DNA from: Kosakonia oryzendophytica
Lineage (GTDB): Bacteria > Pseudomonadota > Gammaproteobacteria > Enterobacterales > Enterobacteriaceae
Length of the DNA: 64,000 nucleotides
Assembly: GCF_900094925.1 (NCBI RefSeq)
Contig: NZ_FMAY01000001.1
Span: forward strand, 1 to 64,000
Direction of reading: 5' to 3'
Of this stretch, positions 29,501-38,837 are shown one piece after another; the stretch's first letter is position 1; the number at the start of each line of letters is the position of its first letter. A program made the translations under genes and the position numbers. Under the pieces are notes generated by a model that saw nothing but the letters and a program-made list of their open reading frames with translations, did not search any database and was not told the DNA's origin.

Positions 29501-32500
29501 AAGCAGGCCCACCAATAACGATGCCGCCAAATATCATCGTTATCCCAACCATAATGGAAAGTGTGTTAACCAGTTCATATATTTTGGCCCGCTGAAACTC
29601 ACCTGACGACACAATCAACTCATCGTAAAGTTTGACCATGTCCATATGTTGCATACTGACCAGGTAACTCACTAAATCCTCGATATCACCTGGATTATAG
29701 GTAGTAAATGGAGGATGATAGAGAGTATAAATTTCCCCTGAACCTGGCGCTAACTCATTGGTGGTATCAACATCGACCCGCCTGTATTCAAATGGATGCT
29801 CTATTTTTGCCAGAGCGTTGCCAGTTCGAATAGTCCGGTGTTTCTCAATAAATTTCCGTAGCCGCGGGTTGGTTTCAGGGAACGCCGGAGGAATACTTGT
29901 CCGGTCCTTCGGATATTTCTCGCGTTGTTGAACTGAAAACCCAGGCCACGGCACTTCATAATAATCGTTGCCCCAGAGCGACAGTAAGACCCCCATTTTA
30001 TTCTCACCCACAACGTCTGTACTTAGCGGAATAAAAAACATGCCCGAGAGATCGCTCCCATGCCACTGCACAATTTCCGCCTCAGTCTTCCCCTCCAGAA
30101 AACTCTCCACGGCCTCCACGTACACCCTATAAGCCCCCAAAAGCGTTGGTTCCGCCTTTTTCCGCTCGATATAATTCAGGGCGGCTTGTCGGATCATAGT
30201 CTGATAGACCCTTTCCACGCGCGGCCTTCCCGCAGGGCTATCTGAAACAAAGACTTCTTCCAGTTTGGTTTTAATGCTCTTTTCAAGCCCATGATCGAAG
30301 TGCCGCTGTAGTTCCTCAGGAAAAGAGCGTGGCCACTGTACTTCATACTCCTGATGCATATCTAAAGTATCTTTGCGCAATTTTCCTATAACAAGCTCAC
30401 GCAGGGTATACGTTTTTGGAAGTGGATAAGTGGAAGGTTTTTCCTCACTAAATGGGCGGCGGTAAGGTTCGACGTAAGCAACAGAGTCCGGAGACCATGT
30501 TTTATCCAGTCCAAATTTTCTCAGTGATTCGTTAATAAAAAAATCAATATAGTCCCCGGGGCTAATAATTTTTTCATTAAGAAAACCGGTCAAATCTGTG
30601 AACGTCTGCTCTATCTTTTCTTGCATCTTGTCCAGGATATATTGCCGGGCACTGAATCGTTCTTCGGGCAGTAACTCAGCTTGTTCGATATCTCGATGAA
30701 GCTTATTCCAGTCAACATCAACAAACATTTTTTGGGTCGGCATGGTGCTAGTTTCTTTATTATTTTCCTCCGTCACGGCTCCTTCCGTCGTCGTTTGTAC
30801 CTCTTGGGTCTCTTTTTGTTTCAACCGTTCTCTCATTCTCGGCAACTGCTGCAATACTTCTGCGATGCCCTTATCGTGTTCCGTAATATACGTTGTTGGC
30901 TGTGTCCCACCCCATAATCGGGAAATATTCTCGTCGATGATCCCCCGCAACTCCTCATCTAATACTGCGTAATTATAGGCCTTCTTCACATCGTCAACTT
31001 CTACAGCTTCCAGCAGACGCTTAACAGCGAGAATACTCATTCCGGTATAGAGTTTCACCAAATCAATCTTGTTATCGGTGGTTTCCTGGTAATCTGCACT
31101 GGATTTAACGAATTGCTTCAGGGTGTCGGTAAAATCACTGGTGAACCTGGAAAGATCGATATGCTGTAGATAGGACAGACTGTATTTTTCCCAGAAATTA
31201 TCCCCTGCAGGGATTTCCACTTTGTATTTCCAGGCTGGCGCTTTTAAACGTCTGGTTATGACATTACTTTTTGAAACATTGGTCTCATCATGAAGAGTAT
31301 GAATACCTTCAAGGCGTCTCATTTTGCTGTTGAGTTTGTCTAATACAGACTCAAGGATCATTTTCTCTCCCCAATCCTTTTTCAAGGCTTCCGTGAGAGC
31401 TTGAATTCGCGTCGCTGCGTCCTTTAACTGTCTGGCAACAGGCATGTCATGACGCACCAACGCCTCCGCCCATTCACGCAATACGCTACGATAGAATCGT
31501 TTATAATAATATCCCACATGCAGCCAATGTGTTGTCGGCAAATCATACGGAGGTATGTTGCCCATATCATTGGCCGTTTCTACCGATATCTGTAGCAATT
31601 TTTCTCTATATACATCCTCAAATGAATCAATATTTAGTTGATCCATTCGCGTATACCAGGCATCTCTCAACGGAAAACTCTCCCGCGGCGCAGCCAGACT
31701 ATATTTACCAGAAGGCTGCGGCCCGGCTTTAAGAAGAGCGAACAGTGTTTTCTCACTGTTATCCTCTTTCGCCTCCTCATAGCGTTTGGCCCAATACGCC
31801 TGCCTGGACGCAGACTGGGTTGCCGTTGAATTTGCAGCTATCATGGTCGCCGTCGTATCGACGGTAGCAGAAGGAACAGTTGGCTGCGATCGTTTTACCC
31901 TGACACCATGAGGTTCACCGGTGACAGGAATTGTAGCCATCTCCGTCGGACTATCGGCGGTATCGTCAGCCTCAAGTTCCGCGACAAGCGCAATCAGTTC
32001 ATCCATTTCCGCCTTACTGTAAGGTTGAAGAATCTCTTCCGGCAGGCTATTTACAGGCTCGGATGTGCTCGGAGGGATCGAATGGAAGAGAGTGTCCAGA
32101 ACCGCCCGTTCATCCTCTGTCAGCAAGCCGGTCATTTCTGCCAGTTGTTCATACGCCGCCGTGCTTTCATCTTCCTGACGCCCGAACATCGAATACCAGG
32201 CATAGGCCAGTCCGCCAAGCAGCGCTGTGGCCCCCAACGTCTGCGACACCGCCCGCGGGTTCACCTGCGCCGCTGCTGCTGCCATCAGCACACTGGTGGT
32301 CTGCATCATAGTACTGCCCTGTGCCGCCATCCTCCGGCCCGCCTCTGCCAAACGCTCCGTCAGACCCGGGCCACCTGCCGCCTGTGCCGCAGTATACGCA
32401 GCCGTTGCCCCAGCGCCCCACAATGGCAGCTCAATAGACTCTGCGTTACGGTTCCCCGCCGAGCGCGCGGCGGGCGATTCTTCTGCCTCTACCTGCCGCA

Positions 32501-32828
32501 ACGAAACACCCGATTCCGCACCGGGAACAGCAGGTGCAGGCGGAAGATAGTGCGCCACCGATGCTGGCCCGGCTCCGCTGGCATCCATCACATACAACAT
32601 TGCAGTGATGCGCTCCTGCAGGTTACGCCCGCGTAATGTCTGCAGCCGTGGCTCGCCTGCCGCATCGGCTTCAAGCGCTTCCCAGGCCGCGCGAAGCTTC
32701 GCTCCGCTCTGTTGCCATGCCGCATCCGGATCGCCGCCCCCGCCTTTGCCAGGCCGTCTGCTGCGGCTCTTTTTGCGTGCGCCGGTTGATGCTGGCTGTT
32801 CGTCTGTAGAGGGTTTGTATGTCGGCAT
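26595..32828 (-). CDS. Giant putative toxin A: papain-like Cys-His-Asp segment plus C-terminal HExxH metalloprotease
   Basis: A 2077-residue protein that I do not recognise as a named family. Visible parts: a basic, disordered N-terminus (RKKSRSRRPGKGGGG); a hydrophobic Ala-rich stretch near residues 180-219; RVKR at 310-313 before a Thr/Ala-rich linker; helical regions; a membrane hairpin near 1085-1125 (IMVGITMIFGGIVIGGPAWAW); a segment with Cys1497 (GGKCD), His1534 (NHFVVIAE) and Asp1549 (YAIDLTARQF), the order and look of papain-fold toxins; and HELTHL (His1885, Glu1886, His1889), a zinc-protease motif. No signal peptide. GGAG precedes the ATG. It is a paralogue of the gene upstream and last in the apparent operon. 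Toxin role is inferred from architecture and neighbours. Confidence 0.8.
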   Translation of the reverse strand: MPTYKPSTDEQPASTGARKKSRSRRPGKGGGGDPDAAWQQSGAKLRAAWEALEADAAGEPRLQTLRGRNLQERITAMLYVMDASGAGPASVAHYLPPAPAVPGAESGVSLRQVEAEESPAARSAGNRNAESIELPLWGAGATAAYTAAQAAGGPGLTERLAEAGRRMAAQGSTMMQTTSVLMAAAAAQVNPRAVSQTLGATALLGGLAYAWYSMFGRQEDESTAAYEQLAEMTGLLTEDERAVLDTLFHSIPPSTSEPVNSLPEEILQPYSKAEMDELIALVAELEADDTADSPTEMATIPVTGEPHGVRVKRSQPTVPSATVDTTATMIAANSTATQSASRQAYWAKRYEEAKEDNSEKTLFALLKAGPQPSGKYSLAAPRESFPLRDAWYTRMDQLNIDSFEDVYREKLLQISVETANDMGNIPPYDLPTTHWLHVGYYYKRFYRSVLREWAEALVRHDMPVARQLKDAATRIQALTEALKKDWGEKMILESVLDKLNSKMRRLEGIHTLHDETNVSKSNVITRRLKAPAWKYKVEIPAGDNFWEKYSLSYLQHIDLSRFTSDFTDTLKQFVKSSADYQETTDNKIDLVKLYTGMSILAVKRLLEAVEVDDVKKAYNYAVLDEELRGIIDENISRLWGGTQPTTYITEHDKGIAEVLQQLPRMRERLKQKETQEVQTTTEGAVTEENNKETSTMPTQKMFVDVDWNKLHRDIEQAELLPEERFSARQYILDKMQEKIEQTFTDLTGFLNEKIISPGDYIDFFINESLRKFGLDKTWSPDSVAYVEPYRRPFSEEKPSTYPLPKTYTLRELVIGKLRKDTLDMHQEYEVQWPRSFPEELQRHFDHGLEKSIKTKLEEVFVSDSPAGRPRVERVYQTMIRQAALNYIERKKAEPTLLGAYRVYVEAVESFLEGKTEAEIVQWHGSDLSGMFFIPLSTDVVGENKMGVLLSLWGNDYYEVPWPGFSVQQREKYPKDRTSIPPAFPETNPRLRKFIEKHRTIRTGNALAKIEHPFEYRRVDVDTTNELAPGSGEIYTLYHPPFTTYNPGDIEDLVSYLVSMQHMDMVKLYDELIVSSGEFQRAKIYELVNTLSIMVGITMIFGGIVIGGPAWAWLLASLTATLLVDVVPNAVLYSQADDEEERARYLYSIIMAVAFELGGNAVSAAAGPLLKAAANRAARLGTTAIRTTLPKMYRHIIDKLKLTGNPLKVELLRKVGKKNNFVNKQTDDDLRRILTKPDVQDDEVDAVGALDIVQSRPRVEKWNKELVETANELRQHGFDTWFRVISRWKKVAENKVENTYVIVAKRGEDTAIVSLMREKGKSAFLYSTEDQWLRQLSDSAIAESEVVKYLDYTDFNILKHEHIALADYSGELPAHSYIDDALIVSPPQEYKNIIKSQTGISYDVIQDTYWKLKVKGTERPKKTSASTAEHAKPPSDNATGNGGGKLPPVTQTETIRNIKPSAEIASDMTVDFNAEELLGKLKNNRDIENAINSPGGKCDTILYPIANIIKAEGFSNIRYRGMYMWINAMSMPSNHFVVIAEKNGIDYAIDLTARQFGESMNGFSGPIISREADWAVKYNIGSERRLIKYKDFDQPGSAINNFQSLPVPPDSFIENGVILKMPRWYITLKDARVEEIRKTYRMQEPLSDRILSEADLSAGSSTWKNFDLLPSPQIVRGEGGGKAFRIASQAAELKALGPDITEFYPISKNLGMKNLDEATRTKLIERFKQLPGKNSVYEQAGEDMWQMAFRAKIPAEKAAAANVKESFARAYHATEKVLAIVNEAKKNPEVRQHYISIMARFLNEKDPRILTEAYNRFAVIAEETFEAARFHVHEQLFARVIPLRIKEGKKAAALDQAFVYPYDPAGRIFVVLENYSKSYGGQTALHELTHLSVGSLDFQYMGSGEGLGRLADMKQAHSMFGSGLYSEEGLQFGIGKLQFAASEIQATKMRALTDQERILAQARLTRHRMLSANAKLNNADHIVIFYNALLNAFTITPIPPTGKEVGAFKVKVKPHVMKRSVPVEDENTAAASDIDRAIKREREESALSAFILQGGMLAKEDRLTDLELDEYDIDWDMP

Positions 32829-32892
32829 CGCATCGCTCCTTCAGACGACTACATGTGGATCTAGTGGTCTGTGTACGGGATGAAGAAGAGCT

Positions 32893-32920
32893 CCTGCCGC
32901 AGACTGTTTTCTGCAGCAGG
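32893..32920 (-). repeat. Strong hairpin between the two giant genes
   Basis: On the minus strand CCTGCTGCAGA (32920-32910) pairs with TCTGCGGCAGG (32903-32893) around a six-base loop, with a single wobble. No T-tract follows, so it is more likely an RNA-processing or stabilising stem, or an attenuator, than a simple terminator. Confidence 0.55.
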
Positions 32921-32927
32921 GCATGGA

Positions 32928-35900
32928 TTACGGGTTAGTGACGTCGTCGGAAGGGGTGACCTGTGTGGGAGTGACCTGTGTGGTGCTGGCCAGTTCACTG
33001 ATGACAAGGCCAAGTGTTTTTATCTCCTCCTCGGTAAGGATATCATCGACCGTAAACTCACTGGCCTGGAAAAGCGCCACGTTAAGGAGATGCTCCGTAT
33101 ATTCCTGTACAACCAGCGCTTCCTGCTGCGATAACGCCGGGGTTTCCGGTGTTGCAGTCGTCGCTTCCGGCAGATCGACGGGCTCTGTTATATCGCGTTG
33201 ATCCGGCACATCGCGTTTTGACCGTGCAACTGCGTCCTCAACAGGTTTAATACGCCAGAGGTACGTATCTGTTCCGGCAACAGGTACTTTCTCAAACTCA
33301 AAATTATTAAACAGCGCAAGAAACAGGATCACCTGCGAATCAGCGTTACCCATTTTCGCATTTGCCCTCTCCATCGGCAGAAATCTCACCCGCGCCTGTG
33401 CCAGGGCGCGATCGTACTCCGATACCGGCTTAAGGCGTTCAACCCCGGTGGTGCCATAAGACTGACCGGCACGCCCCAGCGGCACATGTGCGCTGTCCGG
33501 CTCAAACGGGTAGGTACCGAATGAGACGTGATGTGCAAGGAACGGCGTATATTTTTTGGGAATATCACTGATATAGACAAAATCCTCCGTGCCGGTCGCC
33601 TGATGGGAGATCTCGTGAATAATCGTGTCGATAACCGCTTTATCCTCGAAGATATCGGGTAACACGACCATGATACGGGCGGTGGGATCTTTTTGATAAA
33701 CATACGCAAAAACAACCGGCTCTGAAGCATCGACCTTCTTCACGAGGACAACGCGTCCGAGTTTCGTCTCCTCGACATGATAGCGGGCAAACGTCTGGAG
33801 CCGTTCTCCAAGAATACTCAGCCGCTCATAAGCCTCGCCGAGAATTTTGCTGTCGGCGGTATTGAGGAATTTCGCCAGTATCACCAGAATCCTTTCATGC
33901 AAGGCATTATTATTTTTGGCTTCAAGAAGGAGTGCCTGCACTTTATCCGCGATGTCATGTACCTGGTTAAATGCCTGCTCGATAATGTTTAACTGCGCCA
34001 TCGATACTTTGCCGCCTCCGTTATTCGCCTTCAATCGCGGGAAATCCGACGAAATCACTTTAAAGTTCGGATCGGTATGCAGTGATTTTGTATAAAATGA
34101 CTTAAGCGCCTCACTCAGTTGGGGATTATTCTGTCTGAAAGGCAGGTCCTTAATTAAAGGCCGGAAGTGGGTGATATCAGGGCCGAGATCTTTTATTTCC
34201 TGGATCCGTTTCATCAGTTGCGCATCTTCGGGGTCGGACGTTTTCCATGCTTTCGGTATGTCGTCTAACTGTGGGACCCGCCGTAATGTAGTCTGTAAGT
34301 CATCACTTTCTTCAATTGCATTTTTGATAATAGTCGACAGGCTATTTTCTCCGGCCGGGCTTTGCTCATGAAGATGTAACTGATCGAGGAATTTCTGTAT
34401 CGCTTCGAAACTCACCCCCTGTTTGGCCACACTGTCTTTATAGGCCTGTGACGCGTAGATCAGGACCCCTTCCTGCGGGTAATCTTCCAGGGGGAGTTCA
34501 CTGTTTAGCTGCGTCAACGGTTTTAACTGCCCTTTACTCCCCCAGGATATGTCCGCTGTACTGTCCAGATCGTAATATGCCAGCAACCAGTCATCTGACT
34601 GCTGAGCCTTATTCGCCATGATTTGTAGCCACTCATCCTCATCAAAATAGATATAAGATAAATCACCTTTGTCAGAGAATAGCTGAACCACCACCCGGTC
34701 CTGCCTGCGCAGCCCGCGGATATAATAGCTGTTCGTAATTTCATGGGTTGTGCTGCCTTTTTTCCAGGCAGTCACAATGCGCACATTCGATTCGAAACGC
34801 ATTTTATCCATTTCACTAATAACATCGGACATCGCCATCATTCTTCCCTGTAGAGCCTGTTCCTCCTGAACCCTGGCGGGAGGAGCGAGTCGGCCGGAGG
34901 GACCCGCAACAGGTTCAGACTCGACAGGCGGCACCACATCTGGCGCAGATTCAACAGGAATATCTTTTGGCACGGGTGGCGGCGCGGGCTTTTTGAGCGT
35001 CCTCACCATCTTGTCCAGATCCTCGAGCCCTTCCTGGCTTATCGACGTGGTAACGCCTTTTCGTAACCGTAAACGTCGTACCCCCGTTTTTTCGATCACC
35101 TGCAGCATTTTATTTTTTAGCAGCTTATACATGCCAGGCAGCGTGTCCGGTAGCGCGGTGACGGCAAGACGTGTAAGCCGTGAAACACCCCGGAGCGTCT
35201 GTTCCAGCATTACGCCCGCCAGATTGCCCCCCATCTCAAATGCCACGGCCATTAACAGGGAACGCATATACACTTTGCGCTCTTCATCGTCATCCGCCTG
35301 CGAATAGAGCACGATAGTTGGCACCACCTCCAGCAGCAGTGTGGTCGCCATTGAGGCCGCAATCCACGGCAAGGCCGGCCCGCCAATCACAATCCCTCCC
35401 ACCATCAGCAGCAACCCGGACATCACGGCTAACGTATTCACCAGCTCGTGAACAACCGCCCGCAAATGTTCAGCGGGTGTATTAATCAGCTCATCATACA
35501 GATCGGCAAGGTCGTTCTTCTGCCGCGCAATCAGCGTGTCAATCAGCGCCTTACGGCTTCTGGAGGTGGTGGTAAACGGCGGATTATAAAGGCTATAGCT
35601 GGTCTGAAAGTTAATATCCGTGTGTTGTTCCGGCGCATCATGGTGATAAGGCAAAAAATCGAATCTGTCAGGAATATTCTTCAGGGCTTTCCCGGTGCCG
35701 ATTGTCCGGTATTTTTCGATAAAGGCCCTGAAGTCAGACCTGTTTTCAACGATGAGCAGCGGGGGATTTTTTCTGCCCGGCCCTTCTTTTTTTTGCTGCT
35801 CACCCAGACCCGGCCAGGGAACCTCATAGTAGTCGGTATCCCAGAGTGAGAGCATCACCCCGATTTTCTTATTACCCAGCACACCAGAGGACGGAACCGG

Positions 35901-38837
35901 AATGAACATCAGATTAGTGAGCGTGCTGCCGTGCCACTCCACAGTTTCGGCCTGCGTTTTCCCCTCCAGGAACTGTTTTACCGCATCAATATAGTGTTGA
36001 TGGTATTCTCCCCCGGTTCCTCCGGGTGTCGTTTTTTTCTTGTTGAGATAGGCCAGCGCGGCCCGTGTGGTCATCACTCTGTAAACATTTTCGACCCGTG
36101 ATTTGCCCTCGCCAAACACCGTATTCAGTTTCCGGTCGACAGAGAGATCTATTTTCAGCAGCCTGTCGCGCAGCTGCTGGCTGAAAGCGTCAGGCCAGAG
36201 AATATTGCTGTCGGAATAGGCCGTGCCAAGTTCGTTGCGTGGTACCCCGCGCACAATGTCGCGAAGGGAATAGGTATGGGGAATCGTCTCGTGTATTTCT
36301 GCGGCCCGCCCGCCGGACAGATGATAGATAATTTCCTTGACGGTGATTTGGCTTTCCGGCGACCACTTCTGGTCCTGCTGATGAATACGCAACGATTCAC
36401 GGGTAAACGCATCAATATAACTGTCGGGGTTTAAAATACCCTCATCAAGAAAGCCGGTCATGTCCATTAAAAAATCATCCAGCTTTCCTTTAAGCTCGCC
36501 CAGCATACGTTCACTGAGACTGAAATGCTCCGGTAACGGCGGCATGGCTTCCATTTGCCTGCTGATTTTTTCCCAGTCAACGCTGTTGTCAGCTTCCAGT
36601 GCCGTTGCTGTAGAGGCGGTTGTGGTGGTGTTGTCCGCCGTGGCAGACAACGCAGTGTCGGTTGTCATTGCGGTATTATCCGGTAAGCGCTTCCCAAGCA
36701 AGGCATCCAGTAGCGGCTTAATATCTCTCCTGGCAGTGTTGTATCTGCCCAGATATGACTTCAACATTGGGATATTCCAAATCCCGGCAATATTCTCCCG
36801 AATAATGCGACTCACTTGCTCATCCAGCACCGCATAGTTGTAGGCATCCTCTCCCTGTTTCTCCTCCAGAGCCGTTATCAGTCGCTCCAGGGTCAAGATA
36901 CCCAGATTGGTATAAAAGCCAACGAGATCGAACGTATTTCCCCTGCCCTTTATAAAGTTAATAAGAGAAACCACGAAAGACCGCAGGATGGGATGAAATC
37001 GCGGCGTAAATTTTGCCAGGTCGATTTTATCGAGATAGGACAAACTGTAGTGTCCCCAAAAGACTTCCGTTGTAGGGATAATTGGACTGAATACCAGCGT
37101 TTCATTTTTCAACGTATCAGACAACGATTTATGTGCGTGGAATGTACGTAATTGCTCAGTCCGTTTCCTAAGCTGCTTATCCCTGTTGGAGAGCGTATCC
37201 AATGCGGTAGTATTTATCACCCTGTCATGAAATTCGCGATTAAGATCTGTCGTCAACTCCTGAAGCCGCCCTACCAGTACCTCGCTTTTTTCAGCATCGT
37301 CCACTGCCAGGTTAAGAATGAAATTCGTCCACAGCGACATCACCTTCTGGTAGAACAACAAATAGTATTTCCCCAGATGCAGCCATGAGTCATCAGGCAG
37401 GTTTGCGATGCCCGCTTTAACCCCCGGAGCTTTGGCTGCATCGCGAGATGCCTCCTCAATTTTGTTACGGAATTCATGCGGAAATTTGTCTAATTTCAGT
37501 CTATCCATCCGGGTTATCCAGGTGTCCTGCAACGGAAAGCTCTCTCTCGGCGCCGCCAGAATATCCCAGTGGGATTTTTCCGGCTCGGTACGGAGCAAAT
37601 CGAAAAAGAATTTTTCCGGGGAATCTTCCGCCACTTCTTCATAGCGTCGCGCCCAGTATGCCTGCCGGGTTTCCGACATGGCCGTCGTAGGCTCGGGTGG
37701 CGGAGTGGTGGTTGTGGTTGTCGTCGTGGTGGTAGTGGTGGTTGTTGTAGCAGGCTCTGCTCTGACTGGCGCTTTTGTGGTGGTGGTCGTTTTTTTTGGC
37801 GGGTTATACACACTCAACCCACCTATGCCCCACCGTTTCACCCGGACGTGAGGCGCAGATGTGACGGCAGCGCCTTCGAATTCAGCGTCCAGTTCCTCGG
37901 CTATCTGCTCCAGTTCGGCTATCTCGCTGGCATTAAAGGGATAGATAGCCTCTTCAGGTTTGCTCACCAGCGCGTTGTACAGGTGGGATAGCTCGTCAAC
38001 CAGCGCACGCTCTTCGTCAGTCAGGGCACCGGTCAGCTCAGCCAGTTCCTCAAGACTGAGTGGGCTACCGCTCTGCTCACCGTTCTTTTCACCAAACAGC
38101 AAATACCCGGCATACGCAAGACTTCCCAGCAATGCCGAAGCGCCCGCCGCAATCCCTGCACCTTTTCGCGTCATCATGGCGGAGGTTCCGGCCATTAGCA
38201 AACCGCCCGTACGGGCAATACCAGAAATACGGTCGCTAATGCCCTGTGGCCCTGCCTGTGCGGCCGCTGCGCCGCCTCCTAACATCGTCAGGGCAATATA
38301 GTCATACTTTGGACGGTCTCCGGCCGAGGTGACTCCGGACGCCTGCCCGGTAGCGGCGTATTCCGGCAAAATCAGCTCACCGCCGGACGGCAGAGTCAAC
38401 TCAGACACAGCAGTGCTTTCGGGCACATCTTTGTCTTCGGGCGTATGTTCGTATTCGTACGTATGTTTGTTTTCGTACGCATTTTTGTCTTCATATGCAC
38501 GCCGGAACATCGCATAATTGCCTACCGCTGGCTGAAATTCCATCCCGAAGACATGAAGAGCATACAACATCAGCGTAACGCGCTCAGCCAGATTCCTCGC
38601 CCTGAAGACAGGCAGGGGAGGCAGCCTCTCTTCTGCGGGCCCGTGTGCCAGTCGGGTGTTCCGTGCATCAAATTCATAGCGAATCCACTCCTCCACCGAA
38701 TCAAAGCCGGGGATGCCTACAGGCTCTTCCGCCCTCGCCCTTCTGCCACGTTTATGGCTCCGCTCACCGCGCTTCTTCTGATGGGCATATTTCGCTCTTC
38801 TGACTTTTTCATAGGGAGGTGCATGCCTGGGCATCAT
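32928..38837 (-). CDS. Giant putative toxin B: C-terminal HExxH metalloprotease
   Basis: A 1969-residue paralogue of toxin A. It shares blocks such as RQAYWARRYEE, LAAPRESFPLQDTW, AYNYAVLDEQ, VEWHGSTL and LSLWDTDYYEVPWPG, plus RVKR (332-335) and a central membrane hairpin near 1128-1170 (LLLMVGGIVIGGPALPW). HEISH (His1741, Glu1742, His1745) sits in the same C-terminal context as HELTHL of toxin A, followed by ANAKMGNADSQVILF. The N-terminus is basic (KKRGERSHKRGRRAR), then comes a short YEDKN/YENKH/YEYEH repeat near residues 110-133. A run of 15 Thr follows RVKR. It lacks the papain-like segment. GGAG lies before the start. Function unknown; effector role inferred. Confidence 0.8.
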   Translation of the reverse strand: MMPRHAPPYEKVRRAKYAHQKKRGERSHKRGRRARAEEPVGIPGFDSVEEWIRYEFDARNTRLAHGPAEERLPPLPVFRARNLAERVTLMLYALHVFGMEFQPAVGNYAMFRRAYEDKNAYENKHTYEYEHTPEDKDVPESTAVSELTLPSGGELILPEYAATGQASGVTSAGDRPKYDYIALTMLGGGAAAAQAGPQGISDRISGIARTGGLLMAGTSAMMTRKGAGIAAGASALLGSLAYAGYLLFGEKNGEQSGSPLSLEELAELTGALTDEERALVDELSHLYNALVSKPEEAIYPFNASEIAELEQIAEELDAEFEGAAVTSAPHVRVKRWGIGGLSVYNPPKKTTTTTKAPVRAEPATTTTTTTTTTTTTTTPPPEPTTAMSETRQAYWARRYEEVAEDSPEKFFFDLLRTEPEKSHWDILAAPRESFPLQDTWITRMDRLKLDKFPHEFRNKIEEASRDAAKAPGVKAGIANLPDDSWLHLGKYYLLFYQKVMSLWTNFILNLAVDDAEKSEVLVGRLQELTTDLNREFHDRVINTTALDTLSNRDKQLRKRTEQLRTFHAHKSLSDTLKNETLVFSPIIPTTEVFWGHYSLSYLDKIDLAKFTPRFHPILRSFVVSLINFIKGRGNTFDLVGFYTNLGILTLERLITALEEKQGEDAYNYAVLDEQVSRIIRENIAGIWNIPMLKSYLGRYNTARRDIKPLLDALLGKRLPDNTAMTTDTALSATADNTTTTASTATALEADNSVDWEKISRQMEAMPPLPEHFSLSERMLGELKGKLDDFLMDMTGFLDEGILNPDSYIDAFTRESLRIHQQDQKWSPESQITVKEIIYHLSGGRAAEIHETIPHTYSLRDIVRGVPRNELGTAYSDSNILWPDAFSQQLRDRLLKIDLSVDRKLNTVFGEGKSRVENVYRVMTTRAALAYLNKKKTTPGGTGGEYHQHYIDAVKQFLEGKTQAETVEWHGSTLTNLMFIPVPSSGVLGNKKIGVMLSLWDTDYYEVPWPGLGEQQKKEGPGRKNPPLLIVENRSDFRAFIEKYRTIGTGKALKNIPDRFDFLPYHHDAPEQHTDINFQTSYSLYNPPFTTTSRSRKALIDTLIARQKNDLADLYDELINTPAEHLRAVVHELVNTLAVMSGLLLMVGGIVIGGPALPWIAASMATTLLLEVVPTIVLYSQADDDEERKVYMRSLLMAVAFEMGGNLAGVMLEQTLRGVSRLTRLAVTALPDTLPGMYKLLKNKMLQVIEKTGVRRLRLRKGVTTSISQEGLEDLDKMVRTLKKPAPPPVPKDIPVESAPDVVPPVESEPVAGPSGRLAPPARVQEEQALQGRMMAMSDVISEMDKMRFESNVRIVTAWKKGSTTHEITNSYYIRGLRRQDRVVVQLFSDKGDLSYIYFDEDEWLQIMANKAQQSDDWLLAYYDLDSTADISWGSKGQLKPLTQLNSELPLEDYPQEGVLIYASQAYKDSVAKQGVSFEAIQKFLDQLHLHEQSPAGENSLSTIIKNAIEESDDLQTTLRRVPQLDDIPKAWKTSDPEDAQLMKRIQEIKDLGPDITHFRPLIKDLPFRQNNPQLSEALKSFYTKSLHTDPNFKVISSDFPRLKANNGGGKVSMAQLNIIEQAFNQVHDIADKVQALLLEAKNNNALHERILVILAKFLNTADSKILGEAYERLSILGERLQTFARYHVEETKLGRVVLVKKVDASEPVVFAYVYQKDPTARIMVVLPDIFEDKAVIDTIIHEISHQATGTEDFVYISDIPKKYTPFLAHHVSFGTYPFEPDSAHVPLGRAGQSYGTTGVERLKPVSEYDRALAQARVRFLPMERANAKMGNADSQVILFLALFNNFEFEKVPVAGTDTYLWRIKPVEDAVARSKRDVPDQRDITEPVDLPEATTATPETPALSQQEALVVQEYTEHLLNVALFQASEFTVDDILTEEEIKTLGLVISELASTTQVTPTQVTPSDDVTNP
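37699..37756 (-). repeat. ACN-codon microsatellite encoding a polythreonine linker
   Basis: An uninterrupted tract of Thr codons (ACC/ACA/ACG/ACT on the minus strand) encodes 15 Thr between PA and PPPEP in toxin B. Being in-frame triplets, slippage would alter linker length rather than break the reading frame. Confidence 0.75.

Noticed and set aside
31908..32636. Plus-strand open frame opposite toxin A
   Set aside because: Antisense shadow with Arg/His-rich chance composition; toxin A has the coherent, paralogue-supported frame.
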